A stretch of DNA of 9,033 bases, from positions 1 through 9,033 of the forward strand of contig DYRX01000171.1 in the NCBI GenBank assembly GCA_020718525.1, written 5' to 3'. The position numbers and the translations under genes were made by a program. The DNA comes from Victivallis vadensis. GTDB lineage: Bacteria > Verrucomicrobiota > Lentisphaeria > Victivallales > GWF2-50-93. This document shows positions 1-6,164 of this stretch, piece after piece (position 1 is the first letter of the stretch; each line of letters opens with the position of its first letter). The notes beneath the pieces are model-generated. The model saw nothing but the letters and a program-made list of their open reading frames with translations, had not been told where the DNA came from and did not search any database.

Positions 1-45
1 TTATTAAAGAGACATAGTATCGTTATTTAGGAAACAGGACACTAG
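1..45. repeat. IS-like terminal repeat, left copy
   Basis: The segment ends in ACAGGACACTAG (34-45). The same 12 bases occur in reverse complement near the right edge (8982-8993). Similarity continues outward: both copies carry a TATTTA-like block just outside the 12-mer and a TTATT..AAG block further out, with small indels. Such an imperfect match at about 45 bases looks like diverged ends of one insertion-sequence family. The TA (or CTAG) at the inner edge would suit families that duplicate TA or YTAR targets, such as IS630 or IS5, but no transposase is visible here, so the family is unassigned. The orientation suggests that the element body lies to the left of the window. Confidence 0.45.
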
Positions 46-92
46 ATAATCTGGGTGTAAGTCTTTCCGCAGACTTCCGCGCCAGATTATCT
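44..92. repeat. Nested perfect inverted repeat (hairpin)
   Basis: AGATAATCTGG (44-54) pairs perfectly with CCAGATTATCT (82-92), an 11-bp stem. Inside it, AAGTCT (59-64) pairs with AGACTT (71-76) around a 6-base loop. The outer stem begins exactly where the IS-like terminal repeat ends. It could be an insertion target, a REP-type palindrome or part of a small structured RNA. No tract of T follows it, so a simple terminator is unlikely. Confidence 0.6.
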
Positions 93-95
93 CAT

Positions 96-116
96 GAAAA
101 TTGCACAGCAATTTTC
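96..116. repeat. Perfect 9-bp hairpin with 3-base loop
   Basis: GAAAATTGC (96-104) and GCAATTTTC (108-116) are perfect complements around the loop ACA. The hairpin lies only 3 bases after the larger nested hairpin. Its AT-rich outer half gives T-rich 3' ends on both strands, so weak bidirectional termination is possible. Its role is not known. Confidence 0.6.
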
Positions 117-141
117 TGAAGTGGTGATTTGAAAGAGAACT

Positions 142-605
142 TTGGAGTGCCCCAGATTGATCTGCATTAACGTCGAACGGACAGGACAATCAATGGGATT
201 TACACTGGGAAATCTTGTGCCTTGGGGGCATTCATATATGTCTGCAATGGATAAGTTCCTCGATGACTTCGAACTCGGGAAGCAAGAAGGCAGATACATC
301 GCAGGCGGATTGCCGTCTCTTCCTTTTAAAATGCGCAATTTGACATCGCGCTCTCTTCTCATTTCCTGTTTTTGTACGGCGATCACTTTTCCGCAGATTT
401 TCATATTCAGGCGCTTCAAGAAATCTTGCGCGTAGCCCGCGAACCGCGCGTGTTTCCAGTGTTTTTTCCTGATTCTGTCCCATCCCCACACCTAGCTCTC
501 GCAAAAGATCATTTTTCAAAACACGGTTTAAATGTTGCTATAAGGCATGTATCCTATGAGTTTCAACGAGGCGGCAATGAAATGCTGGTCATCAAGCCCG
601 CCTGA
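142..605 (+). pseudogene. SAM-dependent methyltransferase remnant, truncated and frameshifted
   Basis: Two reading frames together give the C-terminal half of a class I SAM-dependent methyltransferase-like protein. The first frame (142 to about 330) contains MSAMDKFLDDFELGKQEGRY followed by GGLPSLPFK. The second (from about 330 to the stop at 603-605) continues with FDIALSSHFLFLYGDHFSAD, then EILRVAREPRVFPV, and ends in SYEFQRGGNEMLVIK. The pieces join directly if one A is restored to the A-run at 328-331, so a single-base deletion explains the break. The N-terminal SAM-binding glycine-rich loop is absent, and the stretch before residue MSAM does not read as a good family match, which suggests further damage at about 190-235. 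It therefore looks 5'-truncated next to the IS-like repeat. The family assignment is from memory of the conserved pattern. A sequencing error could explain the frameshift but not the missing front half. Confidence 0.7.
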
Positions 606-656
606 GACGGCGTTCGATATGCTTCTGCTCCGCGAACTTTTTACAGAGAGGTAAAT

Positions 657-899
657 ATGGAATTAGTGTTGACAGTTCTTGTTTCGCTCATCCCAATCGC
701 TTTCTCACTCATCTTCCTGGCCATCATTGCGTTTTGGATATGGATGCTTGTTGACTGCTTGAACAATGAGTCTTCCCAAGGAAATGACAAGACAGTTTGG
801 ACATTAACCAATATTTTCGCCAGCATATTGGGTGCAGCGCTCTACTTCATCATCCGTCGTCCTGAGAGGATCAGGCAGGCATCATCAAACATGATATAG
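657..899 (+). CDS. Small membrane protein with PLDc_N-like domain
   Basis: An 80-residue protein. A long hydrophobic segment spans about residues 4-34 and ends in FWIWMLVDCL. A second spans about 47-66 (VWTLTNIFASILGAALYFII) and is followed by a basic RRPERIR tail. The W-x-x-DC-L pattern after the first helix, the polar loop, and the helix ending in Y-F-hydrophobic-RRP match the stand-alone PLDc_N family (phospholipase D/nuclease N-terminal membrane domain), whose small members have no proven function. The start is supported by GAGAGG 7 bases upstream of the ATG. It is likely an inner-membrane protein with two helices. It sits between a methyltransferase pseudogene and another small membrane protein, so its neighbours do not indicate a role. 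Confidence 0.75.
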   Translation: MELVLTVLVSLIPIAFSLIFLAIIAFWIWMLVDCLNNESSQGNDKTVWTLTNIFASILGAALYFIIRRPERIRQASSNMI

Positions 900-921
900 A
901 GTTATAGGGATGAGATGAAAA

Positions 922-1149
922 ATGCAAATATTTGTTAATTACATTTCTTATGTTATCTTAGATGTCATCTGTTTTTCAACTGGTGATTTCATCCTGACGT
1001 TGCTATTTTTTGGATATCATAAATTCAACTGGATTCCATATCTCAGAAATAAAAGATATCATCTTTTTAAGCGCACCTGGCCAAGCTATATAATTGGCAT
1101 GATATTTTGGTTTTTGACAGGATGGTTTATTTACAAGATAAATTCCTGA
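922..1149 (+). CDS. Small AT-rich membrane protein, unknown function
   Basis: A 75-residue hydrophobic protein. Segments at about residues 4-32 (including YVILDVICFSTGDFILTLLF) and 55-71 (SYIIGMIFWFLTGWFIY) look membrane-spanning, with a basic stretch RNKRYHLFKR between them. I do not recognise a named family. The CFSTG motif in the first helix recalls small uncharacterised membrane proteins found widely in bacteria. The gene starts 22 bases after the preceding small membrane gene, with only a weak purine-rich site (GGGATGAGATG) before the ATG, so the two may be co-transcribed. Its base composition is visibly more AT-rich than the metabolic genes to the right, which hints at separate acquisition. 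Confidence 0.6.
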   Translation: MQIFVNYISYVILDVICFSTGDFILTLLFFGYHKFNWIPYLRNKRYHLFKRTWPSYIIGMIFWFLTGWFIYKINS

Positions 1150-1153
1150 CAGA

Positions 1154-1173
1154 CAGGTATCGGTTTTTACCTG
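1154..1173. terminator. Possible weak terminator between convergent genes
   Basis: CAGGT (1154-1158) pairs with ACCTG (1169-1173) around a loop containing T5. The repeat covers the 17-base gap between the small membrane gene on the plus strand and the epmA stop codon on the minus strand. A 5-bp stem with the T-run inside the loop is weak, so this is only a candidate. Confidence 0.25.
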
Positions 1174-2114
1174 AAGGGTGAAAGTATTTCATCGAGGGAG
1201 GATGCGTCTGCTAAAATCATGAGGAGCCTGTCCAGTCCGAGCGCGGAGCCTGCGCATGGCGGCATGCCTTTGCTCATGGCATGGAGAAATGCGTCGTCGA
1301 ATTTGGGCGTTGATTTGCCAAGACCTGCGCGTTCGTCTGCGGAATTCGCAAATCGCCGTCCGTATTCGTGGGAATCGAGCAGTTCCGTGTAGGTGTTCGC
1401 GATTTCAATGCCCCCCAGATAGAGCTCCCATCTTTCGGCGACTTCGCTCCTATCGTCCTTGAGTTTCGCGAATGCCGCCATTTCAGCCGGATAGTCAATG
1501 AGGACAAATGGATGGTCTTTTGGAATCGCCGGCTCGATTTGGAAAGAGAGCACTTCGTCAAATCTGTCATTTTTCAATGCGTCCTCGAGGCTGATTTCTG
1601 CGAATTCCGCAAATGCGTCCTCGACCGTCATTGTCTCCCAGGCGTCTTGGGAAAGATTTATATTTTGTCCGCGATAGTTTATCTTGGGGCTTCCTGTCAG
1701 GGAAAAGGAGAGATTTTCGAGCATTTTTTTTGTGAATTCGAGGATGCCGATGTAGTCGCTCCCGCATTCGTACCATTCGAGCATGCTGAATTCTTCCCTG
1801 TGTATGCGGCCGAGCTCGTTTTTCCTGAAGCAGGGACCAATCTGAAAAATTCTTTCATAGCCGGCGCAGAGCATCTGCTTCATCTGAAGCTCGGGGGATG
1901 TTCTCAGAAAACTGCCGTCGCAGGGGATTGGATCAATGTGCGTCTCCGGAGCCGGCGAGGAGATTCGTATAGGCGTTGATACTTCGAGAAAGGAGTGCGA
2001 CAGAAAAAATGCACGCAAGGCGGAATCGAGTCTGGCGCGCAAGGCAAATGCGCCTCTTTTGCGGGCAAGATCGGCGAGATGATCAGGCTTTGCTGACGCG
2101 CTCTGAGTATTCAC
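1167..2114 (-). CDS. epmA: Elongation factor P beta-lysine ligase (EpmA/PoxA/GenX)
   Basis: A 315-residue class II aminoacyl-tRNA-synthetase-like protein without the anticodon-binding domain of lysyl-tRNA synthetase, close to the 325 residues of E. coli EpmA. Motif 2 is seen as FQIGPCFRKNELGRIHREEF followed by SMLEW (about residues 90-114), and motif 3 as GSALGLDRLLMIL (289-301). Ala291 in motif 3 lies where E. coli EpmA has Ala298 and true LysRS has glycine. This residue favours (R)-beta-lysine over alpha-lysine, so the protein should activate beta-lysine with ATP and attach it to the conserved lysine of EF-P. The start is a GTG at 2112-2114, 32 bases inside the end of efp, with no clear Shine-Dalgarno, so translation is probably coupled. 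The next in-frame ATG is far inside the conserved domain. The partner EpmB (lysine 2,3-aminomutase) is not in this window. Confidence 0.93.
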   Translation of the reverse strand: MNTQSASAKPDHLADLARKRGAFALRARLDSALRAFFLSHSFLEVSTPIRISSPAPETHIDPIPCDGSFLRTSPELQMKQMLCAGYERIFQIGPCFRKNELGRIHREEFSMLEWYECGSDYIGILEFTKKMLENLSFSLTGSPKINYRGQNINLSQDAWETMTVEDAFAEFAEISLEDALKNDRFDEVLSFQIEPAIPKDHPFVLIDYPAEMAAFAKLKDDRSEVAERWELYLGGIEIANTYTELLDSHEYGRRFANSADERAGLGKSTPKFDDAFLHAMSKGMPPCAGSALGLDRLLMILADASSLDEILSPFR

Positions 2115-2649
2115 CGGTTCTTGTGTCTATCTTGACCGTGTCGCCCTGGTTTATGAAAAGAGGAACTTGGATCTCGTAGCCGTTGTCAATCTTCGCGGAC
2201 TTGGTGACGTTGGTTGCAGTGTCTCCTCTTGCGCCGGGTTCGGTTTCAGTTATGACTTTCATGATGAAGACCGGAAGCGTTATTTCGACGGGCTGTCCCT
2301 TGTAGAAGAGGACTCTGCATTCGGCGTTTTCAATCAGGAAGTATTTGCTGTCGCCGAGAATCTTTTCGGGGATTCTGACTTCCTCGAAAGTTTCGTTGTC
2401 GCTGAAGACATAGAATGCGCCGTCATGATAGGAATACATGATCTCGCGCTCTTCGAGGTCGGGCTTTTCAATGCGGTCGGTGGGACGGTAAGTCCTGTCC
2501 ATCGTGTAGCCGGTGATGATATTTTTAAGCTTGCACTTGTAGAGCGCGGTTCCCTTGCCGGGCTTGCAGAACTCGAACTCGCTAATAACCCACGGCTGAT
2601 TGTCAACCTCGACCTTGAGTCCCTTCCTCAAATCTGAAGCGTTATACAT
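2083..2649 (-). CDS. efp: Translation elongation factor P
   Basis: 188 residues, full length for EF-P. It has the expected order of an N-terminal KOW-like domain (about 1-62), an OB domain (about 65-126) and a C-terminal OB domain (about 130-186). EF-P binds ribosomes stalled at polyproline stretches and promotes peptide-bond formation. The modification loop reads CKPGKGTAL with Lys32 at the tip, the residue that EpmA decorates with beta-lysine. The C-terminal signature region includes YEIQVPLFINQGDTVKIDTR and GEYSERV. The start at 2647-2649 is preceded by AAGGAG at ideal spacing (AAGGAGTATTCATG on the minus strand). It forms a two-gene operon with epmA, which overlaps its 3' end, so substrate and modifying enzyme are encoded together. 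Confidence 0.97.
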   Translation of the reverse strand: MYNASDLRKGLKVEVDNQPWVISEFEFCKPGKGTALYKCKLKNIITGYTMDRTYRPTDRIEKPDLEEREIMYSYHDGAFYVFSDNETFEEVRIPEKILGDSKYFLIENAECRVLFYKGQPVEITLPVFIMKVITETEPGARGDTATNVTKSAKIDNGYEIQVPLFINQGDTVKIDTRTGEYSERVSKA

Positions 2650-2658
2650 GAATACTCC

Positions 2659-2688
2659 TTGATTTTTTCGCCAAAAGCCCCATAATAG
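2659..2688 (+). promoter_or_regulatory. Possible divergent promoter for the metallo-hydrolase gene
   Basis: TTGATT (2659-2664) is followed after 17-18 bases by ATAATA/TAATAG (2682-2688). The candidate -10 box overlaps the efp -10 box on the other strand, since TATTAT and ATAATA are the same base pairs. This agrees with the short 90-base gap between the divergent genes. It is an inference from hexamer matching only. Confidence 0.4.
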
Positions 2689-2711
2689 AGCCTTTGAGCG
2701 CGGGATTTCAA
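2682..2711 (-). promoter_or_regulatory. Sigma-70-type promoter for efp-epmA
   Basis: On the minus strand, TTGAAA (2706-2711) and TATTAT (2682-2687) are separated by 18 bases. Both are near-consensus -35 and -10 boxes. Transcription would start near 2675, leaving a leader of about 25 bases that includes the AAGGAG ribosome site of efp. Confidence 0.6.
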
Positions 2712-2739
2712 ATCAGAAGCAGAAAAAAGGGCTTAGAAG

Positions 2740-3543
2740 ATGAAAACAGGAGCGGAACTGATAGGCGAAATAGATGCGGTTTCAAGGGATTCGCTCGCAT
2801 TTTTCTGGCTTGGACAGCACAGCTTCGTGCTCAAAATAGCAGGAAAGACAATATGGATTGATCCGTATTTGACAGAGAGTCCGAAGCGTCTGATCCCCCC
2901 CTTTCTGCTTCCGGAGCAATTGACCAATGCGGACATCATACTTGGAACGCATGATCACTCCGACCACATAGACAGGCCCTCGCTTCCTGCGATGGCGGCG
3001 GCGTCACCGGGAGCCCCCATTGTGATTCCTGAAGCGGCATCTGGGAAGGTCTCGGCCGCATGCGGGATTCCAATGGAACGGATTGTCCCTATGAACGACG
3101 GCCGTTCGGCGGAGATTGGCGGCGTCAGGATTAGCGCAGTCGCCTCGGCCCACGAATTTTTGCAATTTGACTCCCAGAGCGGTCTCTATCCTTTTTTGGG
3201 ATATGTGATCGAGTATGGTGGATTCTGCGTCTACCATCCCGGGGACTGCTGTGCCTATGACGGATGGGCGGCAAAGCTGGGCGGCTTCCGCATCAATCTG
3301 GCGTTTCTGCCGATAAATGGCAGGGATGCGGCGAGATATTCCTCCGGGTGCATGGGCAACATGACCTTCCAGGAGGCGGCGGATTTTGCTGGGATCATTT
3401 CGCCGGATCTCACGATCCCGACACACTACGACATGTTTGCGAACAACAGGGAGAATCCCAAGAGCTTCATTGACTATATGGCGGCAAAATATCCGCGCAT
3501 GAAAACATGCATCCCAAAATACGCCAGGGCATGCGTCATATGA
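2740..3543 (+). CDS. UlaG-like metallo-beta-lactamase-fold hydrolase
   Basis: 267 residues. The metal-binding signature THDHSDHID (70-78) supplies His71, His73, Asp75 and His76. Further probable ligands are His138 (SAHE), Asp169 (HPGDC) and His229 (PTHYDMF). The PTHYDMF..N.ENP ending, the early WLGQHSF and the IDPYLTE segment match the UlaG group of the metallo-beta-lactamase fold, named after L-ascorbate-6-phosphate lactonase. It is shorter than E. coli UlaG (about 354 residues), and no other ascorbate-utilisation genes are nearby, so the substrate is unknown; a phosphorylated lactone or another phosphoester is plausible. It appears cytoplasmic, with no signal peptide. The ATG follows a weak purine-rich site (AAAAAAGGGCTTAGAAG). 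It is divergent from efp and is followed by a hairpin, so it is probably monocistronic. Confidence 0.85.
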   Translation: MKTGAELIGEIDAVSRDSLAFFWLGQHSFVLKIAGKTIWIDPYLTESPKRLIPPFLLPEQLTNADIILGTHDHSDHIDRPSLPAMAAASPGAPIVIPEAASGKVSAACGIPMERIVPMNDGRSAEIGGVRISAVASAHEFLQFDSQSGLYPFLGYVIEYGGFCVYHPGDCCAYDGWAAKLGGFRINLAFLPINGRDAARYSSGCMGNMTFQEAADFAGIISPDLTIPTHYDMFANNRENPKSFIDYMAAKYPRMKTCIPKYARACVI

Positions 3544-3564
3544 GGACTGAAATCATGGAAGCTC

Positions 3565-3586
3565 TCCGCCCCTGCGGCGGAATTTT
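3565..3586 (+). terminator. Probable intrinsic terminator after the metallo-hydrolase gene
   Basis: TCCGCC (3565-3570) and GGCGGA (3576-3581) form a GC-rich 6-bp stem with a 5-base loop. The stem is followed by ATTTTG. It lies 22 bases after the stop codon. The T-run is short, so termination may be partial. Confidence 0.55.
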
Positions 3587-3621
3587 GAACGAGAGGATTC
3601 CCTCTGCAAATTTCCCTGCGC

Positions 3622-3649
3622 TTGTTTTTTCCTTCTTCAAGCATATTTT
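3622..3649 (+). promoter_or_regulatory. pyrC: Candidate promoter for the pyrC operon
   Basis: TTGTTT (3622-3627), a 16-base spacer and TATTTT (3644-3649) resemble a sigma-70 promoter. The start would be near 3656, with a leader of about 70 bases before pyrC. The leader holds a small inverted repeat (AGGATT at about 3684-3689 against AATCCT at about 3706-3711) just before the ribosome site. That repeat is too weak to call an attenuator, and nothing else recognisable is in the 3587-3727 gap. Confidence 0.35.
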
Positions 3650-3727
3650 ATGGGGAGCTTTTTTCGAGGCGTAGATCCAGGTTAGGATTAAAAGATTTGT
3701 CCACGAATCCTTTTCAAAGGGAGTAAT

Positions 3728-5035
3728 ATGAAGAGCGAATTCATTCTGAGAGGCGCAAGAGTCATTGATCCTTCAAGGGGGCTTGATCAGTGCGCCGACA
3801 TTGCTGTTTCGAACGGAAGAATCTGCGATCCGGCAAAGCTTAAAAAAGCGAAGTCGTACGACATGGAGGGAAAAATTGTCGCTCCGGGGTTCATTGATCT
3901 GCATGTGCATCTGAGGCAGCCTGGAAGAAACGACAAGGAGACGATAAGGACAGGGACGATGGCGGCTGCGGCGGGAGGCTTTGTCGCGATTGTCGCCATG
4001 CCGAACACCTCTCCACCGGCAGACACTTCGAGCACAATCGAATACGTGAAGAGCCATGCGGAGCGGGAGGGCTTCGTGAAGGTGCTCGTCTCCGCCTGCA
4101 TCACCAAAGGGCAGGAAGGCAAGGAGATGTCAGGCATCGGCGGACTGAAAAAAGCCGGGGCCGTTGCGCTCACTGACGACGGGAAATGCGTCCACAACCA
4201 CGAGATAATGAGGCATGTCCTCGAGTATGCCAAGTCTTTTGGCCTACCCATCTTCGACCACTGCGAGGACGAGTCTCTCGCCAGCGGCGGAGTCATGCAC
4301 GAAGGATATTGGTCAACGGTTCTTGGAATGCGCGGAATCCCTGCGGAATCAGAGGACATAATGGTCGCCAGAGACATAATTCTCGCGGAAAAGGTCGGCG
4401 CAAGGCTTCACATCCAGCACCTCAGTTCGAAGAACAGCGCCCGCATGATCAGGGAGGCGAAGGCAAGAGGAGTTAAAATGACCTGCGAAGCGACTCCGCA
4501 TCATCTCTTCCTGACCGACGAGAAAATCAAGAGCTTCGACACGAACTACAAGGTCAATCCGCCGCTGAGATCGGAAGAGCACCGTCTTGCTCTGATTGAA
4601 GCCCTCAAGGACGGCACAATTGACGCTATTGCAAGCGACCACGCACCGCATACAGAAACGGAAAAACTGGTCGAATTCGACTACGCTCCATTCGGAGTGA
4701 TCGGACTGGAGACAAGCGTCCCCCTATGCCTGACGGAACTCTGCCACAAAGGCGTCCTGACATTTGCAGAGCTTGTGCGGAAATTCAGTTCTTCTCCTGC
4801 GGAAATCCTCGGCCTTTCTGAGATGGGCACCCTTCGCGAGGGGGCTCCCGCCAACATCACCGTCCTGGATCCGGAATTCGAGCATGTGATAGACAGCTCC
4901 TCATTTCTCTCGAAGTCCCGCAACACCCCTTTCGACGGCTGGAAGGTGAAGGGAAGGGCGGCGGCAACCATTGTAGATGGTAATTTTGTATTCAGCGCGA
5001 TTCCGGGAATTGACGCCGCCATTGTCCATAAATAA
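3728..5035 (+). CDS. pyrC: Dihydroorotase
   Basis: 435 residues, the usual length of the long (B. subtilis/Aquifex-like) dihydroorotase type. It cyclises N-carbamoyl-L-aspartate to dihydroorotate in pyrimidine synthesis. The amidohydrolase barrel shows the zinc motif DLHVHLRQPG (57-66; His59, His61), the substrate-binding MPNTSP (91-96), TDDGKCV (149-155) with Asp151 where other classes use a carbamylated lysine, His178 (DHCED), His231 (IQHLSS) and the catalytic Asp304 in ASDHAPH (302-308). A C-terminal beta-sandwich closes the chain, with GTLREGAPANITVLDP at about 367-382. The start is supported by AAGGGAG 6 bases before the ATG. It is the first gene of a four-gene run: the next starts 29 bases downstream with its own ribosome site. 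All catalytic positions are present, so it should be active without an ATCase partner, although Aquifex-type enzymes can form such complexes. Confidence 0.96.
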   Translation: MKSEFILRGARVIDPSRGLDQCADIAVSNGRICDPAKLKKAKSYDMEGKIVAPGFIDLHVHLRQPGRNDKETIRTGTMAAAAGGFVAIVAMPNTSPPADTSSTIEYVKSHAEREGFVKVLVSACITKGQEGKEMSGIGGLKKAGAVALTDDGKCVHNHEIMRHVLEYAKSFGLPIFDHCEDESLASGGVMHEGYWSTVLGMRGIPAESEDIMVARDIILAEKVGARLHIQHLSSKNSARMIREAKARGVKMTCEATPHHLFLTDEKIKSFDTNYKVNPPLRSEEHRLALIEALKDGTIDAIASDHAPHTETEKLVEFDYAPFGVIGLETSVPLCLTELCHKGVLTFAELVRKFSSSPAEILGLSEMGTLREGAPANITVLDPEFEHVIDSSSFLSKSRNTPFDGWKVKGRAAATIVDGNFVFSAIPGIDAAIVHK

Positions 5036-5064
5036 ACGCCCATAGACTCTAGGAGACAGAAAAT

Positions 5065-5367
5065 ATGCCGTCAAGAAGAAAACTTGGATCTTCGTATGTG
5101 AAGTCCCCGGCCCAGCATCTTCAGAACAAGCTCGAAACGAACATGACAAAAATCCTCTACGCCATATTTCTCTGTGTCGCCTATCTGGGGATTTTATATG
5201 TCTTTGTCGGAATAGTGAAATTCCTTGGGTCCGAAATAGGTAGCACTTGGGAAAAAGACATGCCCGTCTCGGTCCTCTACAACAGCCCATACTGCCTGCC
5301 CTTCAAAATCGGCGGCATAATCGGGATAATCCTGTATGTCTTCAAGGACAAGCTTACGAACAGATGA
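5065..5367 (+). CDS. Small two-TM membrane protein between pyrC and trpC
   Basis: A 100-residue protein I do not recognise. A basic, polar N-terminal tail (about 1-27, starting PSRRKLGSSYVKSP) precedes a strong membrane segment at about 28-52 (ILYAIFLCVAYLGILYVFVG). A loop follows, then a second segment at about 81-93 (KIGGIIGIILYVFK) and a short basic end. The ATG has AGGAG 9 bases upstream (5051-5055). A later ATG at 5143 lacks such a site, so the longer form is preferred. The stop TGA overlaps the trpC start as ATGA (5364-5367), so translation of trpC is likely coupled to this gene. The basic N-terminus suggests it faces the cytoplasm. It has no obvious link to pyrimidine or tryptophan synthesis, and its function is unknown. 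Confidence 0.8.
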   Translation: MPSRRKLGSSYVKSPAQHLQNKLETNMTKILYAIFLCVAYLGILYVFVGIVKFLGSEIGSTWEKDMPVSVLYNSPYCLPFKIGGIIGIILYVFKDKLTNR

Positions 5368-6164
5368 CAAATATCGGAAAAATTGACGGGATACTTGGCA
5401 GGATCATCGAATCAAAACGCCCTGAGATCGAAACTGCTCGCAGAGATCTCGCCTCGCTGAAAAGCAGGGCAAAGGATCGCAGGCCTGCCCTTGATTTTGT
5501 CGGAGCGCTCGACAAGGGAGACGGTATCCCTGCAATCATAGCTGAAATCAAGAAGGCGTCCCCATCCAAGGGGCTCATATGCCCTGACTTCGATCCGCTT
5601 CGGATTGCCTGCGACTACAGGGACGGCGGAGCGTCTGCAATCAGCGTCATCACCGAAAAGAACTTTTTTCTAGGTTCGATAGACTACATTGATCTTCTGC
5701 GGCCCTCCGTGGAAATTCCTCTCCTGTGCAAGGATTTCATAGTTTCAGAGGCGCAAATTGTCGAAGCCAGGGCGCATGGCGCGGATTCTTTTCTGCTCAT
5801 TTGCGCCGCTCTCGACAAGGAGAGCATACGCGGATTCCTCTCGCTCGGCAGGGAGCATGGAATGGAGGCCCTTGTCGAAACCCACGACGAGGAGGAACTG
5901 GAAACGGCCCTCGAGGCTGGCGCCGGCCTGATTGGAGTCAACAGCAGAAATCTCAAGACCTTCGACATTGATCTTGGCACGGCTTTGCGCCTGGCTCCAA
6001 TGATCCCTGAAAGACTGCCTGGTGTGGCGGAAAGCGGAATCTTCGGAGCAAAGGAGGCAAGACTTCTCAGGGATGCAGGATACAAGGCCTTCCTCGTCGG
6101 AGAATCCCTTATGAAGTCGGGTAAGAAACACGAACTTATCAGAGAGCTTTCTCTGCAGCAATGA
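5364..6164 (+). CDS. trpC: Indole-3-glycerol-phosphate synthase
   Basis: 266 residues, typical for a monofunctional TrpC, a (beta/alpha)8 enzyme. It converts 1-(2-carboxyphenylamino)-1-deoxyribulose 5-phosphate to indole-3-glycerol phosphate in tryptophan synthesis. Visible catalytic and binding elements are EIKKASPSKG (61-70, general Lys63 and Glu61), the catalytic Lys123 in LLCKDFI, Glu172 in LVETHDE, Asn193 in GVNSRNLKTF (191-200), and the phosphate-binding VAESGI (221-226) and LVGESLM (244-250). The start at 5364 gives the family's normal N-terminus and an ATGA overlap with the preceding gene; the open frame runs 39 codons further up, but that is antiparallel to nothing known and lies inside the upstream gene. 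The 3' end also overlaps the next gene by ATGA. No other trp genes are in the window, so the pathway is dispersed in this genome or extends elsewhere. Confidence 0.96.
   Translation: MTNIGKIDGILGRIIESKRPEIETARRDLASLKSRAKDRRPALDFVGALDKGDGIPAIIAEIKKASPSKGLICPDFDPLRIACDYRDGGASAISVITEKNFFLGSIDYIDLLRPSVEIPLLCKDFIVSEAQIVEARAHGADSFLLICAALDKESIRGFLSLGREHGMEALVETHDEEELETALEAGAGLIGVNSRNLKTFDIDLGTALRLAPMIPERLPGVAESGIFGAKEARLLRDAGYKAFLVGESLMKSGKKHELIRELSLQQ

Noticed and set aside
178..187. Third copy of the terminal repeat (GGACAGGACA)
   Set aside because: Only ten bases match and the flanks do not align with either end copy, so it is probably chance.
322..345. Programmed -1 frameshift site in the methyltransferase remnant
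   Set aside because: The bases TTTTAAAA do not fit the X-XXY-YYZ slippery pattern in the used frame, and the codon after slippage would be TAA; with the front half missing, decay is the simpler reading.
1368..1979. 203-codon open frame on the plus strand opposite epmA
   Set aside because: It lies wholly inside the reverse strand of a clear EpmA gene and shows no family pattern; it is a shadow frame.
3787..4377. 196-codon open frame on the minus strand opposite pyrC
   Set aside because: It is antisense to the catalytic core of dihydroorotase and is low-complexity serine/proline-rich, as expected of a shadow frame.
5247..5363. 39-codon upstream extension of trpC
   Set aside because: It overlaps the preceding membrane-protein gene, and the extra residues do not resemble any TrpC N-terminus; the ATGA start at 5364 fits family length.
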